From Nicotiana tabacum (taxonomy: Eukaryota; Streptophyta; Magnoliopsida; Solanales; Solanaceae): a stretch of DNA of 64,000 nt. The position numbers were made by a program, and so were the translations under genes. The DNA is taken from NCBI RefSeq assembly GCF_000715075.1, contig NC_134081.1, positions 66,265,153 to 66,329,152 on the forward strand. Reading direction: 5' to 3'. Positions 46,493 through 57,148 of the stretch are shown in pieces (positions within the stretch are counted from its first letter, which is position 1; each line of letters starts with the position of its first letter). The notes beneath the pieces were generated by a model. That model was not told the origin of the DNA and did not search any database. It saw nothing but the letters and a program-made list of their open reading frames with translations.

Positions 46493-48244
46493 CTATTTAG
46501 TCTCTTGCACACTATCATCAATGTTAATTTGAACCTCATCACTTGCTTGAACATCATTGTTTCGGATTTCCTCCTCTTGTATCAGTTGGTAATCATCCAC
46601 AAGTCGCCTTTCATTTGAGGTGGGTGCATTCCGGCCTTTTCTACTTCTTGTGATAACTTCCATTGCATGCCCCGTGTTGTTACCACCCTTTAGGTTTGCC
46701 ACCGTATCACTTGGTAGTGCACCCTTAGCATGACTACTAAGAGCTTGAGAGATTATTCCCATTTGAACTTCAAGATTACGGATTGATGTGGTATGTGAGG
46801 CAAGTTGGGCATCCGAATCAGTATTCTTCTCCATCATTTGCTTGAACATGTTCTCAATACGGGCCATCTCATTGTTTGAAGAACATGAACCATGGTAAGG
46901 ATAAGGAGGTGAGTTGCTAGGTTGTTGGTACATTGGGGGCCTTTGAAAACCCGATCATCGATTTCCTTGATTATTATTGTTTCCCCAACTACCTTGATTA
47001 TAGCCTCCCCAATTTCCTTGGTTGTTCCCACTCCAATTTCCTTGGTTGTTGTTGTTAGGTCAATTCCCTTGATTGTTAGAACTCCAATTTCCTTGGTTAT
47101 TTTGTGGTCGCCATTGTTGTTGATTGGAGACTTGGAAATTATTCCTTTGCCCTTGGTAATTGTTTACAAATTGTACCTCTTACTCTTGCTCATGATAAGA
47201 ATTATCTTGATCAAAACTGCCATCATCTTGTGCATAACTCTCAACTCAGGATTGAAATTGCGGACCCTTGATCCTCTTCTTGTTGACCAACACATTTACC
47301 CCTTCCATAGCATGAACTTTCTTAGGAGCTTGAACTTCATTAAGTTGGGCCTTGGCGAGTTGGGTCATAGTTGTTGTCAATTAGGTAATGGCTTGCCCAT
47401 GGTCTTGCACCTCTTTATGGAGATGAATCAGGTTGGGATCACCTTGTGGAACATTAGCTCGGGATTGCCAAGCCGAAGACGTTTCCGTCATCTCATAAAG
47501 AATCTCACATGCCTCCGCATAAGGTGTTGTCATAAACTTTCCTCCGGCCAATTGATTTTCCACACATTGTTTCGTAGTATTAATACCATAGTATAAAGTT
47601 TGTTGGATCATGTTGTCAGTCATATCATTATTGGGGGCACTCCCTTACCATTGTACAATACCGCTCCCAAATTTCATGCAACGGATCTTTGGGCTCTCAA
47701 TTGAAAACCAATATTTCATTCCGAAGAGTAGACATGTGCCCGGGAGAGAAAAACTTAGCAATTAACTTCACCACCAATTCAACCTAAGTATGGATAGAAT
47801 TATTAGGCAAGAGTTCCAACCAATCTAAAGTATTACCCTATAGAGACAAGGGAAAAAGACATAGCCTCAAAGCATCCTACGAAACATTTGTTTGTTTTCT
47901 CTCCCGACATGTATCCACAAAACCCTTCAAATGTTTGTAAGTTTTTTGACTCGGCGCCCCGGTGAAAAAGCCTCGTTGCTCAAGCAAAGTGAGCATCACA
48001 TTGGTAATTTAAAAGATTTTCACCCTAATGCGCGGGAGGGGAGGGGTATTGCACTTGCATAACCTTCGTTGGGCAAAATCCGGTGTTGTCACTCTTGTGG
48101 TTGTGGTGGTAGAGGTGGGGACACGTTGTCTTTCTGACCACGGCCTCGATGATTTGGTTGTGGCACTTGAGTCACATCATCTAGTTGTTCCTCCTCGCCG
48201 TCTACCTCGCCAAAAGACAAATTTCCATGATCATTGTTCGCCAT
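46493..48244 (-). pseudogene. gag: E3 gag, broken
   Basis: The likely start is ATG at 48244 (MANNDHGNLSFGEVDGEEEQ). Decayed capsid sequence runs from 47960 to 47650 (LPNNSIHT*VELVVKLIAKF; NEILVFN*EPKDPLHEIWER). Then MTDNMIQQTLYYGI opens 47623-47381. A low-complexity segment at 47100-46945 repeats NQGNW five or so times. The C-terminal part, 46933-46493, includes NEMARIENMFKQMMEKN and SIRNLEVQMGIISQALSSH with a coiled-coil look. This is the Athila gag layout, lacking a clear CCHC knuckle. Multiple stops are present. Confidence 0.82.
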
Positions 48245-48339
48245 TTTGTACCTACAATTTGTTCAACAATTTAGTATCACAGAAGGAAAATAAGATATTT
48301 CAAGTACACATTTAAATATATAGCTAACACTGTAAAAAC

Positions 48340-48357
48340 TCCCCGTTAATGGCGCTA
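48340..48357 (-). other. primer binding site, tRNA-Asp type, mutated (E3)
   Basis: The minus strand reads TAGCGCCATTAACGGGGA next to the LTR end, with four differences from TGGCGCCGTTGCCGGGGA, three of them G to A. Confidence 0.75.
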
Positions 48358-48362
48358 AAAAT

Positions 48363-49818
48363 TGATTCACGTCCAATCTGCACTCAATAATGAGTGGAAA
48401 CGGTCGTTGCAATTATAATACCCAACTAGAGTCGGGATCGATTTCCTCAGGAAGTTTATAATGGGTGTTGAGGTAGACACTTGAAGAGAGAACGTGAAAT
48501 AACTAAATTATACTTCCAAACAAAAAGTGATTGTTGTCCAAATTAACACTAAGAGATTAAACTAGTTAGAAGCAACTAGAGAGAGTAAACTGTTTTTGGT
48601 GTTTTTAAGAAAATGGGAAAAATTCTAGGGATGTAACCTTCACCTAGGTGAAAATCTAATGGGTACACTAATTTAATGCTTGTTTTGCAGATCGGGGTAT
48701 ATTATAACTCTCAATTCTAAATTACCCACTCAATACCTCTCGGTTATAGAGTGATTATTCCCAAATTGGCTTTTTCAAGTCCAATTGGGTAGCAATCCAA
48801 ACAATTGATATGCGTCAAAGTCAGGTTTTCCCTATCTCTAGTTCAAAACCCTTTTCATCAAACTAGTCAAAACCATAACTAGCTCAATTTCTTGTTAGCC
48901 AAGTTTTCCTAGACTAACTTCCTCTTTCTCAAGCAAGAACTAAGTGAAATGGGCATGAATCAATGTTTACAACCATTAATTTTAGAAATTAATGTATAAA
49001 CAAGGCTAACTAACAAACACCCAATCATAAACAAGGATTAGAATTAATAACCCAAAAGATTAACACACTAGGGTGGGGTCAAAACCCTAGATAATATTTG
49101 GCTACTCATGCTAGAAAGCAAAGAAAACAAAGTAGAATAAGTAATTAAAGCCATAAACTTCAATTAATTGATAAAATTAATGGTCACAAATTTACCAAAA
49201 AGGTAAAATATAACCACTATAGCTGCTAAAAATACAAAACTTTCCCTAAAAAAAATTTGTCTATTTATAGTGTCCGAAAATTCGCTGACAAAAATGCCCT
49301 TTGGGAGGTTCTGTGGCCGCTAATTCCGTGTGCGGACCGCACTATGTTTTCTTCTCTTGCATGAGGAAGACATCTGCGGTCGCATAATTCGATCTGTGGC
49401 TGCACTTCAGCTTCCATGGCCGCATAATTTGATTGCGGACCGCACTTTCACGAGGCTTCACACGTGGTCTTTTTGCATCTTCTCTATTAGTGTGACCAGC
49501 TTTCGCGGCCGCACAATTTGGTGTGCGGACCGCGCTTTAACAAAACTCCCCTGAGGCTACAGGGCTTCTTCTGTGGTCGCACTTCTGTTTTTGCGGACCC
49601 CATAATCTTCTGCGGACCCCACTTCTGCCTACAGTTCTACTTCTTGCTTTTTTGAGCTGAAATACTCCTTTTTGAGTTAGATTTCTTCATTAAGCTCCAA
49701 TCTTCCAACATGCATGCAATTCACATGATTTCATTGGTTTTGGAAACAAAAACCAATACCTTGGGACTAAAACTAAATCAAGAAGGTACTAATAAGTGGT
49801 TAAAATCCACACTTATCA
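48363..49818 (-). repeat. E3 5' LTR
   Basis: 1456 bp, on the minus strand TGATAAGTGTGG to GTGAATCA. A CpG-rich array is at 49312-49625, directly upstream of the TATA box. It matches the 3' LTR pieces 22431-23353 and 37086-37625. Confidence 0.92.
49262..49269 (-). promoter_or_regulatory. TATA box of E3 5' LTR
   Basis: The minus strand reads ACTATAAATAGAC, about 45 bases downstream of the CpG-rich array. The copy in the 3' LTR is the site where E2 inserted. Confidence 0.65.
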
Positions 49819-49823
49819 ATGCC

Positions 49824-50633
49824 ATGCCGCGCACATGGTGGTATTGTGTTTCAATGTCCGCCCGCATATATTAGGGTGAGACGGCTTAGCCGATTGGGCG
49901 GTGATCGGACTCCATGCCACGTGCATGGTGGTGTGTCAATTCTAAGGATCTCCGAGCCTAAAATACTAATGCTTACTTGAAAGTCTACCTTGTTTTAACT
50001 TGGGATTTAAATGTTATTAGTCTTCTTAGTGCTTCCATGTTTCCCTCCTTTTATGTTGGCATCTCATTCTATGAGAGGGTATTAAGCTTTACATTCTAGT
50101 ACTATTCCATATGTACTAACATCCCTTTTGCCGGAGGTGCTGCATCTTTAATGGATGCTGGTGGTTCCTCTACATGCGGCATTGATTCTTGATAGCAACT
50201 TACTCTATACTTAGCTTATTTTGGTGAGCCTACATCGGGGCATTATGTCATTTGATTTTGTACATTGTATTTCGAGGTATAGCCGAGGCCTTATCACCGG
50301 TACTTCCATAATGTACTCATGTTCCCGTAGAGGCTCCGTAGACATGTTGTGGGTTGTATTTTTTATTTGGGAAAAACAAACTAGAAATGTTGAAGTTGTC
50401 AACAATGTTTCCACTTTTTAACTATGAACATGTAATATTTTGGAAATCGTAACTAATGTTTCTATAAGAAATGAAATTGGTGTTGTACATGTTATTCTCT
50501 CATTTGTCTAACTATCAATATCCATCCTCACATTATTCATGGGCAAGGTTGAAGGATAGCCACTAAGTAGGCGTGCTTGACAAGGGTAACTCGGTTGAGC
50601 GCGAGCCATATTCCCCAAGGTTGGGGCATGACA
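49824..50633 (+). repeat. X' LTR, last part
   Basis: It continues 21240-22430 after E3. It ends CCAAGGTTGGGGCATGACA, the reverse complement of the TGTCATGCCCCAACC start of LTR B, which sets family and orientation. Hairpins CCGAT/ATCGG (49890-49908) and CCATGC/GCATGG (49912-49928) lie here. TTTTGCCGGAGGTGCTGCATC near 50127 and AGGTATAGCCGAGGCC near 50274 also match A and B. Right of it E4 LTR sequence starts (atcat), as expected if X' inserted in E4. Confidence 0.85.
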
Positions 50634-52781
50634 ATCATAAACAATAATCCATAATCCATATCCATATCCGCTCACAATGTCCTTAGTGCCAAAATTCTCA
50701 ACTTTCCTCAATAACCATCTATACAACTCATGTATGTGCATATGATATGATAAAGATGCACCAAGACATAATAATAAATGTGGATGAGTAATAACATGAA
50801 TAAGAGATGGTTATAAGTAATCATGTAATTCAACTTTTCATAACAATTCAAAATGTTCATTTAATATTTTTAAATCGGATCATGATATCAAACACGAGAA
50901 ATAAGAGCTAATAATCACTAAATCATGAGTCAATAAAGGTGATTGTATGAATACAACTAACTTAGAAAGCCCAACACGATAAAATAAGTCTGTCATGTTC
51001 AAATTAACAAGTCATAATTCTAGCATGGTCTCTAATCATGATTTAAGATTCATCATGTGGTTAAAGCATCAAAGATATATGGATAAATAATTTACATAGT
51101 CCAAACTAGGCATATTATTAGTCTTACATTATTCTCGTAACCTCGCATATATGTGGCACCTAAATCCAGTAACAAGTAGCAAATAAATCATATATAGAAA
51201 AAATTCCCTCTTACAAGGATAGACAAGATACTTACCTCCACCCGAAAATACCTTCAACCTTCCAAAATATCATTTCCCTACAAATCCGCCTCCAAACTAC
51301 TCGAATCTAGCCAAATATAACTCAATAACATCAAACAAATCTATATAAATCAATTCCAAATAATAAAGCATTAATATTTAATCAAATCTTCAAAAGTAAA
51401 AAAAAAGTCAACTGGGGCCACATAGTCAAAACACGAGTCAAGGGGTAGATCCAAACTACCCATAAATCAACGAGTCCAAATATGTGTTTAGATTCAAACA
51501 CCGAGTCCAAATCGACCCTCAAATCTCCAAAATACACCCTTTTAAGTTGTAGACAAAACCCTAATTTTCTCTCTAAAAATTCTACGTTCTAGGTGTATAA
51601 ATCTATAGGGAATCTAGATATATAATCAAATCAAGGTAGAAATCACCTACCCTCAAAGTAATAGTGAAAATTCCTTCAAATATTTCCTCAACTTGAAGTC
51701 TAGGATTCAAAATATGAAAGAATTGGTAAATTCCCGAAATTTCAAACTTAAGTAGTCTGCCCAGCACTACCCTTCGCGAACGCAGCCCAAGCCTCGCGTT
51801 CGCAAAGCAAAATTCTACCTCTACCAAAATTCCTTCTTCACAAATGCTAGGAGTCACGTGAACGTGAAGGCATACAACCTGACCTCTTTGCGAACGCGAC
51901 AAGCACCTGCGCGTATGCATAGGCCAAAGCCTCTAGACCAAGATCTTTCTTCGCGAAAGCGGCTCTACCTTGCACGAACGTGAAGCACAACAGCCCCAGC
52001 CTTCGTGAACGTGACAACCCCCATCGTGAACGTGAAGAATATCGACCCCCCAGCCCAACTCTTTCATCACAAACATGAGACAGCCCTCACGAACACGATG
52101 AACACCAGACACAAACATTCTCCAGGTATTCAGAAACTCATCTGAACCCCCCGGTACCACGTCCAACCATACTAACAAGTCCATATACCTAATCCAAACT
52201 TATCCAAAGGCTCAAAATACCACAAATAACATCAAAACCAAGAATCAAAGATCAAAATCCTTCTCTTAAATTTTAAACATTCCAACTTCGTCGAACGCAT
52301 CCGAATCAAACTTAAACATTCCAGATCACAATCAAACTTTGCAAAAAAGTTCTAATTAAAAAAATGAACCTCAAAAGTTATTGAACCTCAATCAGAGTCT
52401 GATAACATCAAAGTCAACTGTCGGTCAAACCTAGAAACTCTCCAATTCTTCAAATTTCCAACTTTTGGCAATTAGAGCCAAACCTCTTCTAGGAACCTCC
52501 AAATAAAAATCCAGACATATGCTCAAGTTGAAAATCACCATACGAACATATTGGAACCAGCAAATCATCAATCTGAGGTTGTCCACACAAAAGTCAAACT
52601 TTGGTTAACTCTTACAACTTAAGCTTCCAAAAATGAAATTAAGTGTTCCAATTCACTATCAACCCTCCCTATAACTAAACTAACCAACCTCGCAAGTCAC
52701 AAAACATCAAATAAACATACTGGAAGCATCAAATAGGGGAACGAGGCTCTAGTAATCAATACAAATGGCTGGGTCGCTACA
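50634..52781 (-). repeat. E4 3' LTR, truncated by X'
   Basis: On the minus strand it starts TGTAGCGACCCAGCC at 52781. The CpG-rich array (GCGAACGCG and ACGTGAACGTGAAG words) is at 51772-52105. GGGTAGGTG (51644-51652) and GAGGTAAGTA (51229-51238) resemble splice donors. The rest of the LTR, with the acceptor-like site, is left of X' and not in the window. Confidence 0.85.
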
Positions 52782-52798
52782 TTATCCCCCTCTTAAAC
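52782..52798 (-). other. polypurine tract of E4
   Basis: The minus strand reads TTTAAGAGGGGGATAA directly before TGTAGCGACC. Confidence 0.8.
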
Positions 52799-54190
52799 AA
52801 ATGTTCATCGTCGAACGTGTTTAGAATCATACATGGCATGCCAAAAGATGAGTATATATGTTCTACATATCAGGGTCGGTCTCCCAAGTTGTTTCCTCGA
52901 CCGATTGGCCTCTCATCTGAAGCTTCACTAATGTAATCTTTTTCGATCTTAACATATGAATCTACCTATCAAAAATGGCCACCGACTCTTCTTCATAATC
53001 CAAGTTCTCATCCAACTACACTGACTTGAAATTAAGCACATGTGACTTGTCCTCATAATATGTCTAAAGCATGAAAACATGAAATACTGAATGAACTCCT
53101 GAAAATCTAGGTGGCTAAGAAAACATGTAAGTCACCTCACCAACTTTCTGTAGAACCTCAAGTGGCCCAATATACTTAGGAAATAACTTTTCCTTCTTAC
53201 CAAATCTTATCACGCCCTTCATAGGTGAAAATCTAAGAAGAACCTACTCACCCCCATGAAAGCCACATCACGAACCTTCCTATCAGCATAATTCTTCTAC
53301 CTGGACTGAGTTGTGTGAAGCCACTCCTGAATCAACTTCACCTTCTTCAAATAATCATGAAACAATTCTGTACCCAATAACCTTGCCTCACCAGGCTCAA
53401 ACCACCCAATTGGAGAATGCCACTGATTTCTATATAAGGCCTTATACAAAGCAATCTAGTTATTGGACTAGTAGCCATTGTAGTAGGCAAAGTCTGTCAA
53501 TGGTAGAAACTGATCCCACTGGCCCCTAAAATCAATAACACATGCCTTCAACATATCCTCAAGTATATAAATACTCCACTCGGACTGCCCATCCATTTAT
53601 GGGTGAAATTCAGTGCTAAGCTCTACTTTCATGCCTAACTCTCCCTAAAAAGCTCTCCAAAAATATTATGTGAACTGCGTACCCCAATTCGATATGATAG
53701 AAATAGGCACACCATACAAACAAACAATCTCTCTGATGTAGATCTGAGCTAACTTTTCTGAAATGTAGGATCTCATGACAGGAAGAAATGCACATACTTG
53801 GTCAATCTATCTACAATTACCCAAATAGCATCAAACATTCTCAAGGTCCGTGGTAATCCTACCTCAAAGTCCATAGTAATGTGCACCCACTTCAACTTCA
53901 GTATATCCAATCTCTAAAGCAAACAACCTAGTTTCTGATGCTCATACTTGACCCGTTGACCATTCAAACACCACAAAACATTCCCAACAATGTCCTTCTT
54001 CATTCTTTGCCACCAATAATGCTGCTTCAAATCATGTTACATCTTCACAACACCTGGGTGGATAGAATACTGCAAACTATGAGCCTCCTCAAGAATCAAC
54101 TCACTCAAACCATCCACATTAGGAACACAAATTCGATCCTGAATTTGTAATACATCGTCATCACCAATGACCACCTCTTAAGCACCACTT
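52799..54190 (-). pseudogene. E4 integrase and chromodomain, highly decayed
   Basis: The minus strand can be read in fragments against the E2 integrase. Near 54130-53930 lie the zinc-binding remnants with HPGVVKM-like and HYWWQRMKKDIV-like segments. 53720-53530 holds a core remnant (VDLYLVDDIVCLYGVPISII-like), and 53520-53390 the YNNGY and ALYRNQWHSPIGWFEPGEA-like segments. A chromodomain-like tail occupies about 53000-52860. It is collinear with 26135-27690 of E2. Stops in every frame leave no expressible protein. Assignment rests on collinearity and scattered motifs. Confidence 0.65.
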
Positions 54191-54194
54191 CACA

Positions 54195-55640
54195 ACATTG
54201 TGTCCTTAAGGACAAGCAAATAGGGATCATCATATTGACGATCCTTGATGTACTCAAACAAGGATGACTACATAACAAAACAAAAACCTTTGTTGAGCTC
54301 AGTAATATCCAACCTCATGAATGTATTAGAAAAGGCCTATACATCCATAGCCAAAGGCCTCTTCACATCTGGAATGAATGTCAAACTACCCACACTCTCC
54401 GCCTTTATATTCAAGGCATACACTACCACATTCGCCTTAACCAAATGATATAAGATAATGAAATCATAATCTTTCGACAACTCAAACCACCTCAGATGAC
54501 TCACATTTAAATCCTTTTTTTAGCAAATGCTAAAGATTCCAATGATCAGTGTAAACATCACATGACAAACCATACAAGTAATGCCTCCAAATATTGAACG
54601 AATGCACAATAGCTTCTAACTCCAAATCATGAACCAAATAATGCTTCTCATGAGGCTTCAGTTGGTGCCTCGCATAAATAATCACCCTAGCATCCTGCCT
54701 CAACATACAACCAAGGACAACACGCGAAGCATCACAATAGACAGTATACATCTCTAATCCTTAGGGCAATACCAAAATTAGAATTGTAGTCAAGGTGGTC
54801 TTGAGCTTTTGAAAGCTCCTCGCGCTCGTCAGACTATCTGAACAGAGTGCCCTAGTGAGTTAACTTGGTCAATTGATCTGCAATAGATGAAAATCCCTTC
54901 ACAAAGCGACCATAGTAGCCAGCCAAACCCAAGAAACTCGTGATCTCTATAGTTGTAAAAGGTTAAGGCCAACTTTGAACTACCTCAATCTTCTTCGAAT
55001 CCACCTTTATCCCATCACTAAACAACACATGCCTCGAGAATGCTACTGAGTCCAAAGAAAACTTGCACTCGGAGAACTTGGAATACAACTTCTTCTCCTT
55101 TTGAATATAAAGAACAATCCTCATATGCTACTCATGCTCCTCCCTACTATGGGAATACACCAATATATCATTAGTGAATACAGCGAAAAAGAGTCTAGAT
55201 AAGGTTCAAATACAATGTTCATCAAATGCATAAATGTTGGTGGTGCGTTTGTCAAACCAAAAGACATCACCAAAACCTCATAGTGTCCATAACGAGTCCT
55301 AAAAGCCATCTTAGAGATGTTTGAAGCCCTAATCTTCAATAAGTGATAACTCGATCTCAAATTAATATTCGAGAACACCCTAAAATGGATCAAACAAATG
55401 GACGTGAGGCAATGGATACTTGTTCTTGATAGTGACCATGTTCAATCACCGATAATCAATGCTTATCCTCATTGAATCATCCTTCTTCTTTACAAACAAC
55501 GCCGGTGCACCCCAAGGACAAACACTTGGCTCGATGAATCCTTTATCAAACAACTCTTGTAAATGCTCCTTCAACTTCTTCAACTCAGCTGGAGCCATGC
55601 AGTATGGTGGAATAGATATGGGTTGAGTGCCCCACACCAA
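54195..55640 (-). pseudogene. E4 reverse transcriptase and RNase H, decayed
   Basis: RT segments: [17 protein letters not shown] (to 55446), then [20 protein letters not shown] and [20 protein letters not shown] (55393-55121). The YVDD-equivalent region reads [12 protein letters not shown] in this frame, showing a frameshift at the catalytic motif. RNase H at 54751-54530 keeps MYTVYCDASRVVLGC, YLVHDLELEAIVHS and DVYTDHWNL, so Asp, Glu and Asp of the active site are recognisable. E4 therefore shows what E2 has lost. The gene is disabled by stops and frameshifts. Confidence 0.82.
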
Positions 55641-56260
55641 ATAAATACCAAAATTAATGTTCCTATCGGTTGGCATGCCTGACAGGTCTACAGAAACACA
55701 TCTGGAAACTCCCAACTACTAGAAATGAATCAAAGGTAGGAGTTTTGGCACTAGTATATCTGACAAAAGCCAGATACGCCAAGAACCCCTTCTCAACCAT
55801 CCAGTGAGCCTTCAAAAATTAAATCACCCTACTAGGGGTATGACCAAGAGAACCCCCCATTCTAACATTGGTAATCTTAGCATGGAAATGTCATAGTCAT
55901 AGTGTATCAATCAAGAATAGCATGGTCCGAGAATAGAAAATCCATACCCAATCACATCAAAATCTACTATATTAAGAAATAGAACATCAACCCTAGACAC
56001 GTAACCCCCAATAGTAACCATACAAGATCGATATACACGATCAACCATAGTAAAATCACCCACATGTGTAGATACATGAATAGGAATATCAAGAGAACCA
56101 CGAGGCATGTCCAAATAAGGAGCAAAATATGATGGCACATATGAATAGGTAGACCCAGATCAAACAACATAGAATCATCTATATGATAGATAGAAACTAT
56201 ACATATGATCACTGTAAATGAGGCTACCACATCGGGTCTACCTAGAAAAGCATAGCAACG
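55641..56260 (-). pseudogene. E4 aspartic protease and linker to RT, decayed
   Basis: Minus-strand sequence from 56260 reads RCYAFLGRPDVVASFTVII, the gag-protease boundary, then SMLFDLGLPIHM where FDPGS(T) is expected, and MPSYFAPYLDMPRGSLDIPI (56138-55911). The frame to RT resumes at 55715 with [20 protein letters not shown]. The order equals that of E2. The catalytic triplet is damaged and the frame is broken. Confidence 0.78.
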
Positions 56261-57148
56261 AGCCTGACCACCACTGATCTATCCACCACCAACTCGGGCC
56301 CCTCTTCTAGGGTGACCTTTAGCTGCATTACCTTCCCCTCTAGCTGAGTGGGTAGGGGATGAAGCAACTGGTATAGGGACCATAAACTGAGAAATCTTTA
56401 AAGTTGTTTCTCTAGCAAGTCTAGGGCAATGCCTCCTCATATGGCCAAACTCTCTACACTCAAAACAACCCCTAGGTGATGGAGGCTGATGAACCTGAAT
56501 CTACCCCTAATGTTCCGAATACCCACTGGAAGAACCCTGAACAGACGAAGCCCAATACGAGCTCACTAGGAGGGAACTGAAAGTTGATGGAACTAGACTG
56601 CTAATAGATGGTCGAGACACTGCACCCTTGGCTACATAATGTCTAGAATAATCTGGCCTACCATGATGACCTCTACCAAACTAACTCCTACCTCCAAATG
56701 AGGTACCACTAAAACTACCATAAGGACAAGGCCTCTTATCCTCATCATGGCTTCTTTTCCCTGACTATGAATACGCTTAATCCTCCTAGCAATCTCCATA
56801 GCCTGGTAAAAGGTAATCCCGAAATCTGACTCTTAGGCCATAGTAATCCTAGTACCATAAGTCAACTCCTCAATGAACCACCTCACTTTCTCGGCCTCAG
56901 TGAGGATCAAAAAAGCACCATGACAAGATAACTTTATGAATCTCACCTCATAATCATGGGATCCTGATGAAGACGCTCAAACTGGCCTATCAGCTCATCC
57001 ATTTAAGAGGAGATAAACCTAGTTCAAAAGTGTTAGAATTGAGTCCAGGTAAGAAGAGATGAACCCACTAGCCTACCTAGCTCATAAGTCGGCTACCATC
57101 TCCTAGAAGCCCTTCTAAACTAGAATGTAGTAAAGTCCACCCTATTGG

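Larger units (their letters stand above)
22431..49818 (-). mobile_element. E3, Athila-like Ty3/gypsy element with env-like frame
   Basis: On the minus strand the order is 5' LTR (48363-49818), tRNA-Asp-type primer site, gag, protease, RT, RNase H, integrase, a gap, an env-like frame, and 3' LTR (37625 to 22431, interrupted by E2). LTRs start TGATAAGTGTGG (TGAGTGTGG in the 3' copy) and end GTGAATCA or GTGGATCA. Flanks aagcc (22426-22430) and atgcc (49819-49823) form an imperfect target duplication in X' LTR. All coding parts are broken. Confidence 0.87.

Noticed and set aside
46019..47596. Plus-strand frames of 199 and 224 codons opposite E3 gag and protease
   Set aside because: They mirror the coding strand of gag-protease and the NQGNW repeats; the translations are hydrophobic low-complexity sequences typical of antisense shadows.
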